Assembly: GCF_024748695.1 (NCBI RefSeq)
Contig: NZ_CP087176.1
Location: forward strand, 4,023,501 to 4,087,500
DNA from: Pseudomonas sp. B21-040
Lineage (GTDB): Bacteria > Pseudomonadota > Gammaproteobacteria > Pseudomonadales > Pseudomonadaceae
Direction: 5' to 3'
DNA length: 64,000 nucleotides
A program made the translations under genes and the position numbers. The notes under the pieces were generated by a model, which was not told where the DNA came from, did not search any database, and saw nothing but the letters and a program-made list of their open reading frames with translations. The first letter of the stretch is position 1. Every line of letters starts with the position of its first letter. Positions 56,667 to 64,000 of the stretch are shown here, one piece after another.

Positions 56667-57116
56667 ATGAATCACTGCACCCCTCTGGCAGCGGTACTGG
56701 TCATGGCAAGTCTCTTCGGCTGCACCACTTCCTCAAATCATTCAATGAACCTTCCTCTGGCAGCCACCCACCAAAACATGGGCCAGATCGGCAACACCAC
56801 ATTGACCGCCGTGGGCGATAAAACCAACTTTGATTTCTACATCAGCGGCGTTCCAACCGGCACTAACTTGCCACCGCGCATCTACACATTCGTCAATAAA
56901 GGCAGCTGCAAGCAACCCGGCACAGTCGCCTATGCGATGAACGACAAGGTCAACACCGAGCACAATACAGGTACCAATGGCTGGATGTTTTACAGAAGCG
57001 CTCCGATCAAATTGCCAGACTTGCTTGCCGGCAAATACTCCGTTCTCGTGCGCACTGCGCCCGAGGATGGCAACGTCGATATTTTCTGTGGCGATGTGGC
57101 ACAAGCGAAGCCATGA
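56667..57116 (+). CDS. SOD/CHRD-like lipoprotein, paralogue C
   Basis: A 149-residue lipoprotein: PLAAVLVMASLFGC gives lipobox LFGC at residues 15-18, followed by TTSSNHS, the same beginning as paralogue B. The body has GQIGNTTLTAVGDKTNFDFY, LPPRIYTFVNKGSC, AYAMNDKVNTE, IKLPDLLAGKYSVLVRTAPE and NVDIFCGDV. The upstream 55 bases match those of paralogue B, so the pair arose by a duplication that included the promoter. Lies between the LysR gene and the second sulfatase. ATG 56667 has GGAG eight bases upstream. Confidence 0.7.
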   Translation: MNHCTPLAAVLVMASLFGCTTSSNHSMNLPLAATHQNMGQIGNTTLTAVGDKTNFDFYISGVPTGTNLPPRIYTFVNKGSCKQPGTVAYAMNDKVNTEHNTGTNGWMFYRSAPIKLPDLLAGKYSVLVRTAPEDGNVDIFCGDVAQAKP

Positions 57117-57406
57117 CGCAGCCAGGGTTTTTGTGAGTCGGAAAATCGGCTCATCGGGTGATTGCCTTGCTGTCGTATTCCTGGAGGTTGTTACACGCCC
57201 TCCAAAACATCGCAATCACCACGTCCAACCCCAAAAACCGCACTAGACTCCTTTCTGCGCCTTAAGTTGTGCAGTGTCATGCAGTAAGGGGGGAAATGAT
57301 TCTGCCCGCAGTACCAGGCTCATTCCTCGGTGATCAAGGCACCGAGAGTCATTGTTGTTGCGCACTACCCAATTGCCAACATCATGAAACTACGAGGATT
57401 GCTGGT

Positions 57407-59065
57407 ATGCAAAACCTATCGGATCGCTTCAAGTTGTCTGTCGCATTCGCCGCACTTATGTCACTGAACGGACTCGCCCACGCCGCTCAAACGGAAAAAA
57501 CCAACATCCTGTTTATCGTCTCCGACGACACCGGTTACGGCGACCTCGGCCCCTATGGCGGTGGTGTCGGCCGGGGCATGCCGACGCCCAGCATCGATGA
57601 GCTGGCGGCAGAAGGCGTCACCTTTTACTCCTTTTATGCGCAACCCAGTTGCACGCCTGGCCGGGCAGCCATGCAAACCGGGCGCATCCCCAACCGTAGC
57701 GGCATGACCACCGTGGCCTTCCAGGGCCAGGGCGGCGGCTTGCCTGCCGCCGAATGGACGCTGGCATCGGTGCTGAAAACCGGTGGCTACGACACCTATT
57801 TCACCGGCAAATGGCACTTGGGTGAAGCCGACTATGCCCTGCCCAATGCACAAGGCTATGACGTGATGAAATACGTCGGCCTGTATCACCTCAATGCCTA
57901 CACCTACGCCGACCCTACCTGGTTCCCCGACATGGACCCGGAAACCCGCGCGATGTTTGAAAAGGTGACCAAGGGCGCGTTGTCCGGCAAGGCGGGCGAA
58001 AAACCGGTCGAAGAATTCAAGATCAACGGCCAGTACGTCGACACGCCCGTCGTGGATGGCAAACCCGGCGTGGTCGGCATTCCGTTCTTTGACAACTATG
58101 TGGAAAAAGCCGCACTGGAGTTTCTCGACACCGCGGCCAAGTCGGACAAGCCGTTTTTCATCAACATCAACTTCATGAAAGTGCACCAGCCGAACTTGCC
58201 AGCACCGGAGTTCATTCATAAGTCCATGTCCAAGTCCAAGTACGCCGACTCTGTGGTCGAGCTCGATACCCACATCGGTCGCATCATGGACAAGCTCAAG
58301 GCACTCGGCATGGATAAGAACACGCTGGTGGTTTACACCACGGACAACGGGGCCTGGCAGGATGTTTATCCGGATGCCGGCTACACCCCGTTCCGCGGGA
58401 CCAAAGGTACCGTGCGTGAGGGCGGTAACCGGGTACCGGCCATTGCCGTCTGGCCAGACAAGATCAAGCCGGACACGAAAAATCACGAGATTCTCGGTGG
58501 CCTGGATTTGATGGCGACATTCGCTTCTGTTGCCGGCGTGAAGCTGCCCGAGAAAGATCGCGAGGGTCAGCCGATCATCTTCGACAGTTACGACATGACG
58601 CCAGTTCTCACCGGCAAAGGCCCCTCTCCACGCAAAGAGTGGTTCTACTTCACCGAGAACGAATTGTCCCCGGGTGCGGCCCGTGTTGGAAACTATAAGG
58701 CCGTGTTCAACCTGCGGGGCGATGATGGCGCGCAAACCGGTGGTCTGGCGGTGGACTCCAACCTGGGCTGGAAAGGCGCCGTAAAATATGTGGCCACGGT
58801 GCCGCAAGTCTTTGACTTGTGGCAAGACCCGCAAGAGCGCTATGACCTGTTCATGAACAACTTTACTGAGCGTACCTGGACGATGGTGCCGATCAGCCAG
58901 GCGATATCCAAGCTCATGCAGACCTATGTCAAATACCCACCTCGCAAGATGCAAAGCATGACCTATGACGGACCGATCGAGTTGTCCCAGTATCAAAAAT
59001 TCCAGTCGGTTCGCGAGGAATTGCAGAAAGAAGGCATTAACCTGCCAATGCCAGCCGGCAACTAG
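57407..59065 (+). CDS. Exported arylsulfatase-type sulfatase (CTPGR)
   Basis: A 552-residue type I sulfatase. Signal peptide ends AHA (residue 26). NILFIVSDDTGYGDLGPYGG gives the metal aspartates; the formylglycine motif is standard SCTPGRAAMQTGR with Cys82; GKWHLGEADY and YTTDNGAWQDVYPD complete the site. It frees sulfate from an aryl or similar ester in the periplasm. ATG 57407 is used because it begins the signal peptide; the frame upstream to 57269 encodes no plausible protein. A formylglycine-generating enzyme must come from elsewhere. Confidence 0.92.
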   Translation: MQNLSDRFKLSVAFAALMSLNGLAHAAQTEKTNILFIVSDDTGYGDLGPYGGGVGRGMPTPSIDELAAEGVTFYSFYAQPSCTPGRAAMQTGRIPNRSGMTTVAFQGQGGGLPAAEWTLASVLKTGGYDTYFTGKWHLGEADYALPNAQGYDVMKYVGLYHLNAYTYADPTWFPDMDPETRAMFEKVTKGALSGKAGEKPVEEFKINGQYVDTPVVDGKPGVVGIPFFDNYVEKAALEFLDTAAKSDKPFFININFMKVHQPNLPAPEFIHKSMSKSKYADSVVELDTHIGRIMDKLKALGMDKNTLVVYTTDNGAWQDVYPDAGYTPFRGTKGTVREGGNRVPAIAVWPDKIKPDTKNHEILGGLDLMATFASVAGVKLPEKDREGQPIIFDSYDMTPVLTGKGPSPRKEWFYFTENELSPGAARVGNYKAVFNLRGDDGAQTGGLAVDSNLGWKGAVKYVATVPQVFDLWQDPQERYDLFMNNFTERTWTMVPISQAISKLMQTYVKYPPRKMQSMTYDGPIELSQYQKFQSVREELQKEGINLPMPAGN

Positions 59066-59101
59066 TTAGTCAGGCACGGCGGTTCATACATGGAAGGATA
59101 A

Positions 59102-59148
59102 TCAGGGTGGCGCTTACTTTGGAAACAACAGCGTAAACGCCACCCTGA
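59102..59148. terminator. Hairpin across the end of the barrel gene
   Basis: TCAGGGTGGCGCTTAC (59102-59117) pairs with GTAAACGCCACCCTGA (59133-59148), one mismatch in 16. The stop of the minus-strand gene at 59114 is inside the left arm. It lies between convergent genes and could stop both; no T run follows. Confidence 0.6.
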
Positions 59149-59929
59149 ACCCCCAGCCCTCAGCGCCATCTTTCGGGCTGTCAGCCCAATAACGCGGTCC
59201 AACTTGCACGGTCATGGGTTGATGACCCACTTTGAACAACTGGGTGACCGACAGGTTGATCGGCACGGACCATTCACGGGTCTGCCAATCGTAGGTGGAT
59301 TCGGTGTTGATGCCGAAGGTGGTGTAGGTGTGGGTGGTGTAGCTGAAAAACGGTTGCAGGAACGTCGCGTTGACCTTTTCCTTGTCATCGGGTGGGCTGT
59401 TTTCCAGTGACCAGATGTGATTGGCCAATATTCCGCGGGTCCAGCCATTGCTCTGTTTTAGGAGCACCACCGTAGGGCCTAACCCCCATTGCTCATTGCT
59501 CAAAAGATCATTGCTGCCGGTCGGCACCAGAATGGCCGGTCCCACCCCCCATATCCAGCCATTCGCGGTTGGTTTTTGGGGTGAGAAAAAGAAGCTCTGG
59601 GTCACATCACCGGCTCCGGATTTATCTGCCTGCCCGCCAGGCACCAGACCATGCTGATCAATGATCGGCAGGATGGTCCGCGATATCAGGTTCCACTCGT
59701 CATTGAGGCTGAATGGCAGCACCGGCTGGATGTTGGTGACGCTTTGGTAACCCTCGCCACTCGGGCCGAGTTTCTGATTCCAGTTGTACTGAATCGGTAG
59801 GCTGTACAGCGCGGCGACGGGATTCAGTGTTTGCTTGGCCAGTTCGGCCTGACTATCGTCAGGGAAACCGGTTTGTGGCCAAACCACCACACACGCCAGA
59901 ACAGGAGCCAGTTGAAAGCGTTTATTCAT
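59114..59929 (-). CDS. Outer-membrane beta-barrel transporter-like protein
   Basis: A 271-residue protein with a signal-like start (MNKRFQLAPVLACVVVWPQT) and alternating beta-strand patterns ending in an aromatic-rich final strand (WGFRVAFTLLFPK, ending with the typical Phe-x-x followed by Lys). Blocks YSLPIQYNWNQKLGPSGEGY, QPVLPFSLNDEWNLISRT and GVGPAILVPTGSNDLLSNEQ match the small neuromedin-U or phenol MetA-like barrel group. The role may be uptake of aromatic or sulfonated compounds for the neighbouring sulfatase; that is inference. Confidence 0.7.
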   Translation of the reverse strand: MNKRFQLAPVLACVVVWPQTGFPDDSQAELAKQTLNPVAALYSLPIQYNWNQKLGPSGEGYQSVTNIQPVLPFSLNDEWNLISRTILPIIDQHGLVPGGQADKSGAGDVTQSFFFSPQKPTANGWIWGVGPAILVPTGSNDLLSNEQWGLGPTVVLLKQSNGWTRGILANHIWSLENSPPDDKEKVNATFLQPFFSYTTHTYTTFGINTESTYDWQTREWSVPINLSVTQLFKVGHQPMTVQVGPRYWADSPKDGAEGWGFRVAFTLLFPK

Positions 59930-60204
59930 CAGAACCTCGTATCAGAAATCGGGAACCGACCTCTCCCCAATCAAGGTGAATGACCTGTAACCCAATTAGC
60001 TTAGTTGAGATTTTTCTGAGTGTTTTTGCGACGAGTGACGCTCGCGTTCCATCTTTATTCAGCGTGGGCACGAGCGTTACGGAGCGCTGTCAGGTCGTGC
60101 GTTGATTCACCAGCACCCGGAACGCGGCCACCCTTTGATCATCGCACGCTGATAATCCCCCTCCTCTATTGATCGAGGAGGCCACCGTCTACCAAGGAAA
60201 AACG

Positions 60205-61089
60205 ATGCGGCTTCTGTTGCTCTGCCTGTTCAGCCTGCTGGCTGCCTGCCAATCCCATCACGTCTCGCCGCCCCCGGCGCCCATCGCCCCGCAAGGACGG
60301 GACCATGCCGACCTTGGCGCCATCCGCGAACTCGCCACCGGTCGAACGCTGACACCACAGGAACTGGTCGAACGTCTCGCCGTTGCGCCGCGTGTGCTGG
60401 TCGGCGAACAGCATGACAATCCGGATCACCACGCCCTGCAATTGTGGCTGTTGCGTGAGCTGGCGATTCAACGCCCTCAGGGCAGCCTGCTGATGGAAAT
60501 GCTCAATCCCGATCAGCAAACCAGGGTCGACGCGGCGCAAACCGCCACCCGTGCCGGGCAACCACCGGCCGACGCGTTCAAGGCGCTGGCCTGGCAGGCC
60601 AATTGGGACTGGAGTGTCTACGGCGCGCTGGTCACTTACGCGCTGCGCCAACCCTATCCGCTGCTGGCGGCCAACCTGGACAGGGCGCAAATCATGCAAA
60701 TCTACCAACAGCGCCCGGCACTCACGGGTACAGCGTCCACCACGAAAGCCGTGCAAGCCACCTTGCTGGCGAATATCAGAGAGTCCCATTGCGGATTGCT
60801 GGCTGAAGCGCAAATGCCCGCGATGCTCGCCGTGCAACAGCAGCGTGACCGACGCATGGCCGAACACCTGATGGCTGCACCGACACCGGCGCTGTTACTG
60901 GCCGGGGCTTTCCATGTGCGCAAGGATCTGGGCGTGCCACTGCACCTGACGGACCTCGGCGCTGGCGAAGGCAACGCGGTGCTGATCCTGGCTGAGGCGG
61001 GCAAGACGGTGACCGTCGAGCAAGCGGATTACGTGTGGTATAGCGCTGCACAACCGGAACAGGACTATTGCGCGACGTTGCGCCGTTGA
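60205..61089 (+). CDS. ChaN-family lipoprotein
   Basis: A 294-residue lipoprotein, MRLLLLCLFSLLAAC with lipobox LAAC. Blocks VLVGEQHDNPDHHALQLWLL, LLMEMLNPDQQ, WQANWDWSVYGALVTYAL and GAFHVRKDLGVPLHL define the ChaN family, which binds haem as a dimer on the outer-membrane inner face. The start at ATG 60205 follows AAGGA. No Fur-regulated haem receptor is adjacent, so a direct haem link here is a family inference. Confidence 0.85.
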   Translation: MRLLLLCLFSLLAACQSHHVSPPPAPIAPQGRDHADLGAIRELATGRTLTPQELVERLAVAPRVLVGEQHDNPDHHALQLWLLRELAIQRPQGSLLMEMLNPDQQTRVDAAQTATRAGQPPADAFKALAWQANWDWSVYGALVTYALRQPYPLLAANLDRAQIMQIYQQRPALTGTASTTKAVQATLLANIRESHCGLLAEAQMPAMLAVQQQRDRRMAEHLMAAPTPALLLAGAFHVRKDLGVPLHLTDLGAGEGNAVLILAEAGKTVTVEQADYVWYSAAQPEQDYCATLRR

Positions 61090-61149
61090 GGATCGGCTAG
61101 TGTCAGGCACAAGCCTGGCCGCCCGTCGACCAGCGAGGGGCTCCGTGGA

Positions 61150-61542
61150 CTACCCCTCGAAACGCCCGGCGGTCTCACGGTCGTGCTCATATCGCCGCGT
61201 AAGCGCAAACACCGGCAACCAGGACTCGCGCCGAACGGTCCAGCTTTCGTAGGTTGGCGTCAGTTGGTCAGGGGCATCCAGGGAACCCAGGTTGACTTCG
61301 ACCTCGTCGGCGGTGCGGGCGAAAACCGACGAACCGCAGCGAGGGCAGAAAAACCTCCCGGCGTAATCGCGCGTTTCGCCCTCGATCGTCACAGACTCCT
61401 GAGGAAATATCGCGGATGCATGAAAAAGCGCCCCATGATGCTTGCGGCAATCGAGGCAGTGACAAAGGCCCACGCGGTATGGGCGCCCTGAAGCCACAAT
61501 CCTGACGTTGCCGCACAGGCAACCACCGGTGAATCGGTCCAT
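61150..61542 (-). CDS. GFA (glutathione-dependent formaldehyde-activating) family protein
   Basis: A 130-residue cytoplasmic protein with the zinc cysteines GGCLCGNV, LCHCLDCRK and FCPRCGSSVF, the complete GFA pattern. It is a thiol-adduct enzyme-like protein; most members have no tested substrate. ATG 61542 has AGGAGG seven bases upstream, better than ATG 61560. Confidence 0.87.
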   Translation of the reverse strand: MDRFTGGCLCGNVRIVASGRPYRVGLCHCLDCRKHHGALFHASAIFPQESVTIEGETRDYAGRFFCPRCGSSVFARTADEVEVNLGSLDAPDQLTPTYESWTVRRESWLPVFALTRRYEHDRETAGRFEG

Positions 61543-61749
61543 GTTGCACCTCCTCGTCAATCACGCGGTTGGAACGGCCCTTTTAAAATAGCAGCGATCC
61601 AGTCTGGGGTCGTTTCACGACTTTTCAGCGTTTTTCATCGAATCGATCCCACTGAATCAGGTGTTTTCACAGCACCGGCGCAGGCGTGGCGGTTTACTGC
61701 AGACCTAAGCTTCCGGCGCGTGTCCGGAGCGGTTGTCGCAGGAGAGCCC

Positions 61750-64000
61750 ATGAGTCTGGAACGTCTGAGCAAACTCATTTCGGCAGGATTTGGCATGGCG
61801 GTGATTGCTTGCCTGCTGACCCTGTCCCTGGATGAGTATTACGGTGCCCAAGCCGCGCGCGCCACGGATCGACGGCACCAGACCATCACCGCCGTTGCCC
61901 GAATGGCGACCCTCAACCGTGAACTGACCCAACTGGCACGCCTGTATGTCGGCACGGGCGACGAGCTGTTTCTCACCCAATACAACGAAAAGTGGCAAAA
62001 AGGCCGGACTTTCCACGACACCAAACTGGAGCTTCAAGCCGTCGGACTGAATGATCAGGAAGCCCGATTGCTGGCGACGGTCGAGGACATGGATCTCAGG
62101 CAAACGAGCATGGAGCGCCTCGCGATGAAACAAAGTTTTCATCGAGGCGGTCCGACACAGCTTGCAAGCACCACTTACATCAATACCGAGTGGAATTTTG
62201 CCGACGCGCTGAATCAACTGACCACCTCGACGACCCAACGTTTTAATAGCGACTTCGAGGCTGCGCGAAACAAAGCCCAGTTGGCCAGCCACATCAATGT
62301 CTTGATGCAATTGATCACATTGGGCGCAGGTCTATTGGCATTTCTGGTGGTCCTGCGTCGCCAGTTGATGATCCCGTTGTTGCGTCTTTCCGAGCGCATG
62401 CGCCGCCTGCACGCCGGCGAAGCCCTTGGTGAGCCGGCGCAGCGCCAGGGGCTTGCTGAAGTCGTGGCGCTGGCCGAGGCATTCGATGCCTATGTCGACG
62501 TCAATGAAGAGCTGCACCGACAGCACTGGGTCAAGGGGCACCTCGGCGAGCTGGTCCAAGCGTTGCAGTTGTGCACCAGTCGGGAGGCATTCGCCGCAAC
62601 GTTGCAGCAAAAGCTGGGCGAGTGCCTGGGTTGCAAGGCGATTTTGCTATTCGATGCTGAGTCCTTCGACATGCCGGCAGGCCACTTGCACTACAGTTTG
62701 CCACTGCAGCAGGACGGGCAGCAGCTGGCGAGCCTTGAACTCGATTTTGCCCATCGCCCGGATTGCGCTCAGCTCCAGTTGCTCGACACCCTGCCCAACC
62801 GACTCGCCACGCTCCTGAATTTGCTGGATCAGAGCACGCACAATCAGCGATTGCTGCACCAGGCCCACCTGCAGGCCCGGCTGCTGGAGCGCCAGGCGCT
62901 GATTCTGCAACAACGCCAACAGTCGCTGGAAGCCACTGAGGGCTGGTATCGCAGCATCGTCGAGTTTGCCCCCAAAGCACTGCTGGTGTTCGACGAGGGC
63001 GGCGTGATCCTCGCCAACCAGGAAAGCGAAGCAACCTTTGGTTATGCCCCCGGCACCTTGCTTGGCCAGAGTTACCGCGCGCTGGTGCCGGACAGCCAGC
63101 TCGAGACCGTTGATCGCATGCTTGAGCGAGTGCACCTGAACAAGGTGCTCGACACCGCCGAAGTGATTGCGCGGCGAGCCGATGGCAGTGAGTTTCCCGC
63201 TGAGTTGCGCCTGTGCCTGCTGCCCGTGCGCGAGGATCGTGGGCAATGCCTGTGCATTGCGATACGCGATCTCAGCCAGCGTAAAGCCGAAGAGCGCTGC
63301 CTGCGTGAAGCGCATGAGCAGCAGCAGGCCATTGTCGGCTCGGCGCCCTATGGCATTGCACTCGTACAGGGTGGATTGATCGCACAGGCCAATTCGCGTC
63401 TGGACGAATTGCTGGGTTACGCACCCGGTGAGCAACTGCAGCGGTCCCCGCTGATCTGGCTGGATCAGGTCATTTCGGCGCAAACAGTGCAGACACTGGA
63501 AGCACAGATTCGCGAGGCGCTGGACCGTGGCGAAATCTATCAGCAGCAGCTGCAACTGCGTCGCAAGGACGCCCGATGCTTCTGGGCCAGCGTCAGTGCG
63601 CGAGCCATCACGTCCGCAAACAACTCCCGAGGCTCGATCTGGATCATCGAAGACATTTCCGCCCAGCACGCCGCGGCGAACGAGATGCAGCAGGCGCGGC
63701 AACTGGCCGAAGACAGTGCGCGTATCAAGGCTGAGTTCCTGGCCAACATGAGTCACGAGATTCGCACGCCGATGAACGCCATCATTGGCATGACACACCT
63801 GACCTTGAGGACGGAGCTGAACGAATCTCAGCGCGACTACTTGAACAAGGTACAGAGCTCCAGCCGCCATTTGCTGGGCGTGCTTGACGATATTCTGGAT
63901 TTTTCCAAGATCGAGGCCGGCAAGCTTCAACTGGAGGTCCGCGACTTCAGCCTGACCCAACTGCTGGAGGAAGCCCTTGACCAGGTACGTGCGCGTATTG
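61750..64000 (+). CDS. PAS-containing (probably hybrid) histidine kinase, 3'-truncated
   Basis: The reading frame begins at ATG 61750 (GGAG upstream) and stays open to the window end, giving about 750 residues. Layout: helix 1 (10-28), periplasmic helical sensor with methionine and charged helices to about 185, helix 2 (190-210), HAMP, a cysteine-containing region and coiled coil, PAS1 from about 398 (WYRSIVEFAPKALLVFDEGG), PAS2 from about 524, then HisKA with NMSHEIRTPMNAIIGM and the phospho-histidine at 669. The catalytic ATPase and likely receiver domain lie beyond base 64000. The sensed signal is not evident. Confidence 0.93.
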   Translation, partial: MSLERLSKLISAGFGMAVIACLLTLSLDEYYGAQAARATDRRHQTITAVARMATLNRELTQLARLYVGTGDELFLTQYNEKWQKGRTFHDTKLELQAVGLNDQEARLLATVEDMDLRQTSMERLAMKQSFHRGGPTQLASTTYINTEWNFADALNQLTTSTTQRFNSDFEAARNKAQLASHINVLMQLITLGAGLLAFLVVLRRQLMIPLLRLSERMRRLHAGEALGEPAQRQGLAEVVALAEAFDAYVDVNEELHRQHWVKGHLGELVQALQLCTSREAFAATLQQKLGECLGCKAILLFDAESFDMPAGHLHYSLPLQQDGQQLASLELDFAHRPDCAQLQLLDTLPNRLATLLNLLDQSTHNQRLLHQAHLQARLLERQALILQQRQQSLEATEGWYRSIVEFAPKALLVFDEGGVILANQESEATFGYAPGTLLGQSYRALVPDSQLETVDRMLERVHLNKVLDTAEVIARRADGSEFPAELRLCLLPVREDRGQCLCIAIRDLSQRKAEERCLREAHEQQQAIVGSAPYGIALVQGGLIAQANSRLDELLGYAPGEQLQRSPLIWLDQVISAQTVQTLEAQIREALDRGEIYQQQLQLRRKDARCFWASVSARAITSANNSRGSIWIIEDISAQHAAANEMQQARQLAEDSARIKAEFLANMSHEIRTPMNAIIGMTHLTLRTELNESQRDYLNKVQSSSRHLLGVLDDILDFSKIEAGKLQLEVRDFSLTQLLEEALDQVRARI

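Noticed and set aside
57461..58996. 511-residue minus-strand open frame across the sulfatase
   Set aside because: Complement of a gene with complete sulfatase motifs.
62647..63960. 437-residue minus-strand open frame over the histidine kinase
   Set aside because: The plus strand holds HAMP, PAS and HisKA motifs in an unbroken frame.

Overview
The window looks like chromosome of a fluorescent-group Pseudomonas. Support comes from the GC-rich, third-position-biased coding DNA, Pseudomonas-type REP palindromes, and families typical of that group (PtrA-like and DUF2790 small proteins, a signal-bearing malate:quinone oxidoreductase, SdsA/SdsB-type alkylsulfatase locus, ArsJ operon). The genus is inferred from gene content, not from a marker gene. 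No rRNA, tRNA, CRISPR array, integrase, transposase or prophage was seen, so this reads as ordinary accessory-rich chromosome.

Layout. 1-4.9 kb: the 3' part of a surface-polysaccharide cluster (family 2 glycosyltransferase, Wzx-type flippase, GalE, secreted LamG-like/GH16 glycanase). 5.0-6.4 kb: a small zinc-ribbon-like protein and a membrane acyltransferase. 6.5-8.8 kb: an exported helical protein with a SufR-like regulator, and an orphan 283-residue protein. 8.9-13.1 kb: a DHA2-type MFS exporter divergent from a LysR regulator, then dihydroxy-acid dehydratase. 13.2-20.4 kb: a SOD/CHRD-like small exported protein, a chemoreceptor, a twin CAP protein, a YjdF-like membrane protein, a SlyB-like lipoprotein and KatG. 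20.4-26.3 kb: DUF2235 hydrolase, phosphodiesterase, SBF-type and AbrB-type transporters, a 27-residue membrane peptide and an ExuT-like MFS porter.

27-34 kb is metal and metalloid flavoured: a PtrA-like peptide, a five-helix membrane protein, a DUF2790 protein, and the arsR-gapdh-arsJ arsenate operon, followed by a secreted sulfatase. 34-38 kb: an Mqo with a signal-like N-terminus, a GNAT, and a TetR/hotdog divergent pair separated by a 53-bp perfect palindrome. 38-45.8 kb: a very large McoA-like multicopper oxidase, DUF3592, a diguanylate cyclase, YceI, an NmrA-like protein and a phosphoribosyltransferase. 45.8-52.5 kb: MATE pump, second SOD/CHRD-like lipoprotein, a DUF3300-DUF2950-small basic protein-SGNH hydrolase-NTF2 run, and an exported chorismate mutase. 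52.6-53.1 kb: a secreted protein built of ten perfect-length 13-residue repeats. 53.3-60 kb: an organosulfur region (SdsA-type alkylsulfatase divergent from a LysR regulator, third SOD/CHRD-like lipoprotein, second arylsulfatase, outer-membrane beta-barrel). 60-64 kb: ChaN-like lipoprotein, GFA protein and the 5' part of a PAS-containing (probably hybrid) histidine kinase cut by the window end.

How the genes may work together: the clearest modules are polysaccharide assembly plus trimming at the left end, As(V) detoxification by GAPDH plus ArsJ, and release of sulfate from aryl and alkyl sulfate esters by three exported sulfatases. The most unusual items are the 13-residue repeat protein, the three dispersed SOD/CHRD-like paralogues (two share upstream DNA), and the giant palindromic operator. 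I found no large undescribed multi-gene system that I could defend; the candidates are listed separately with tests.
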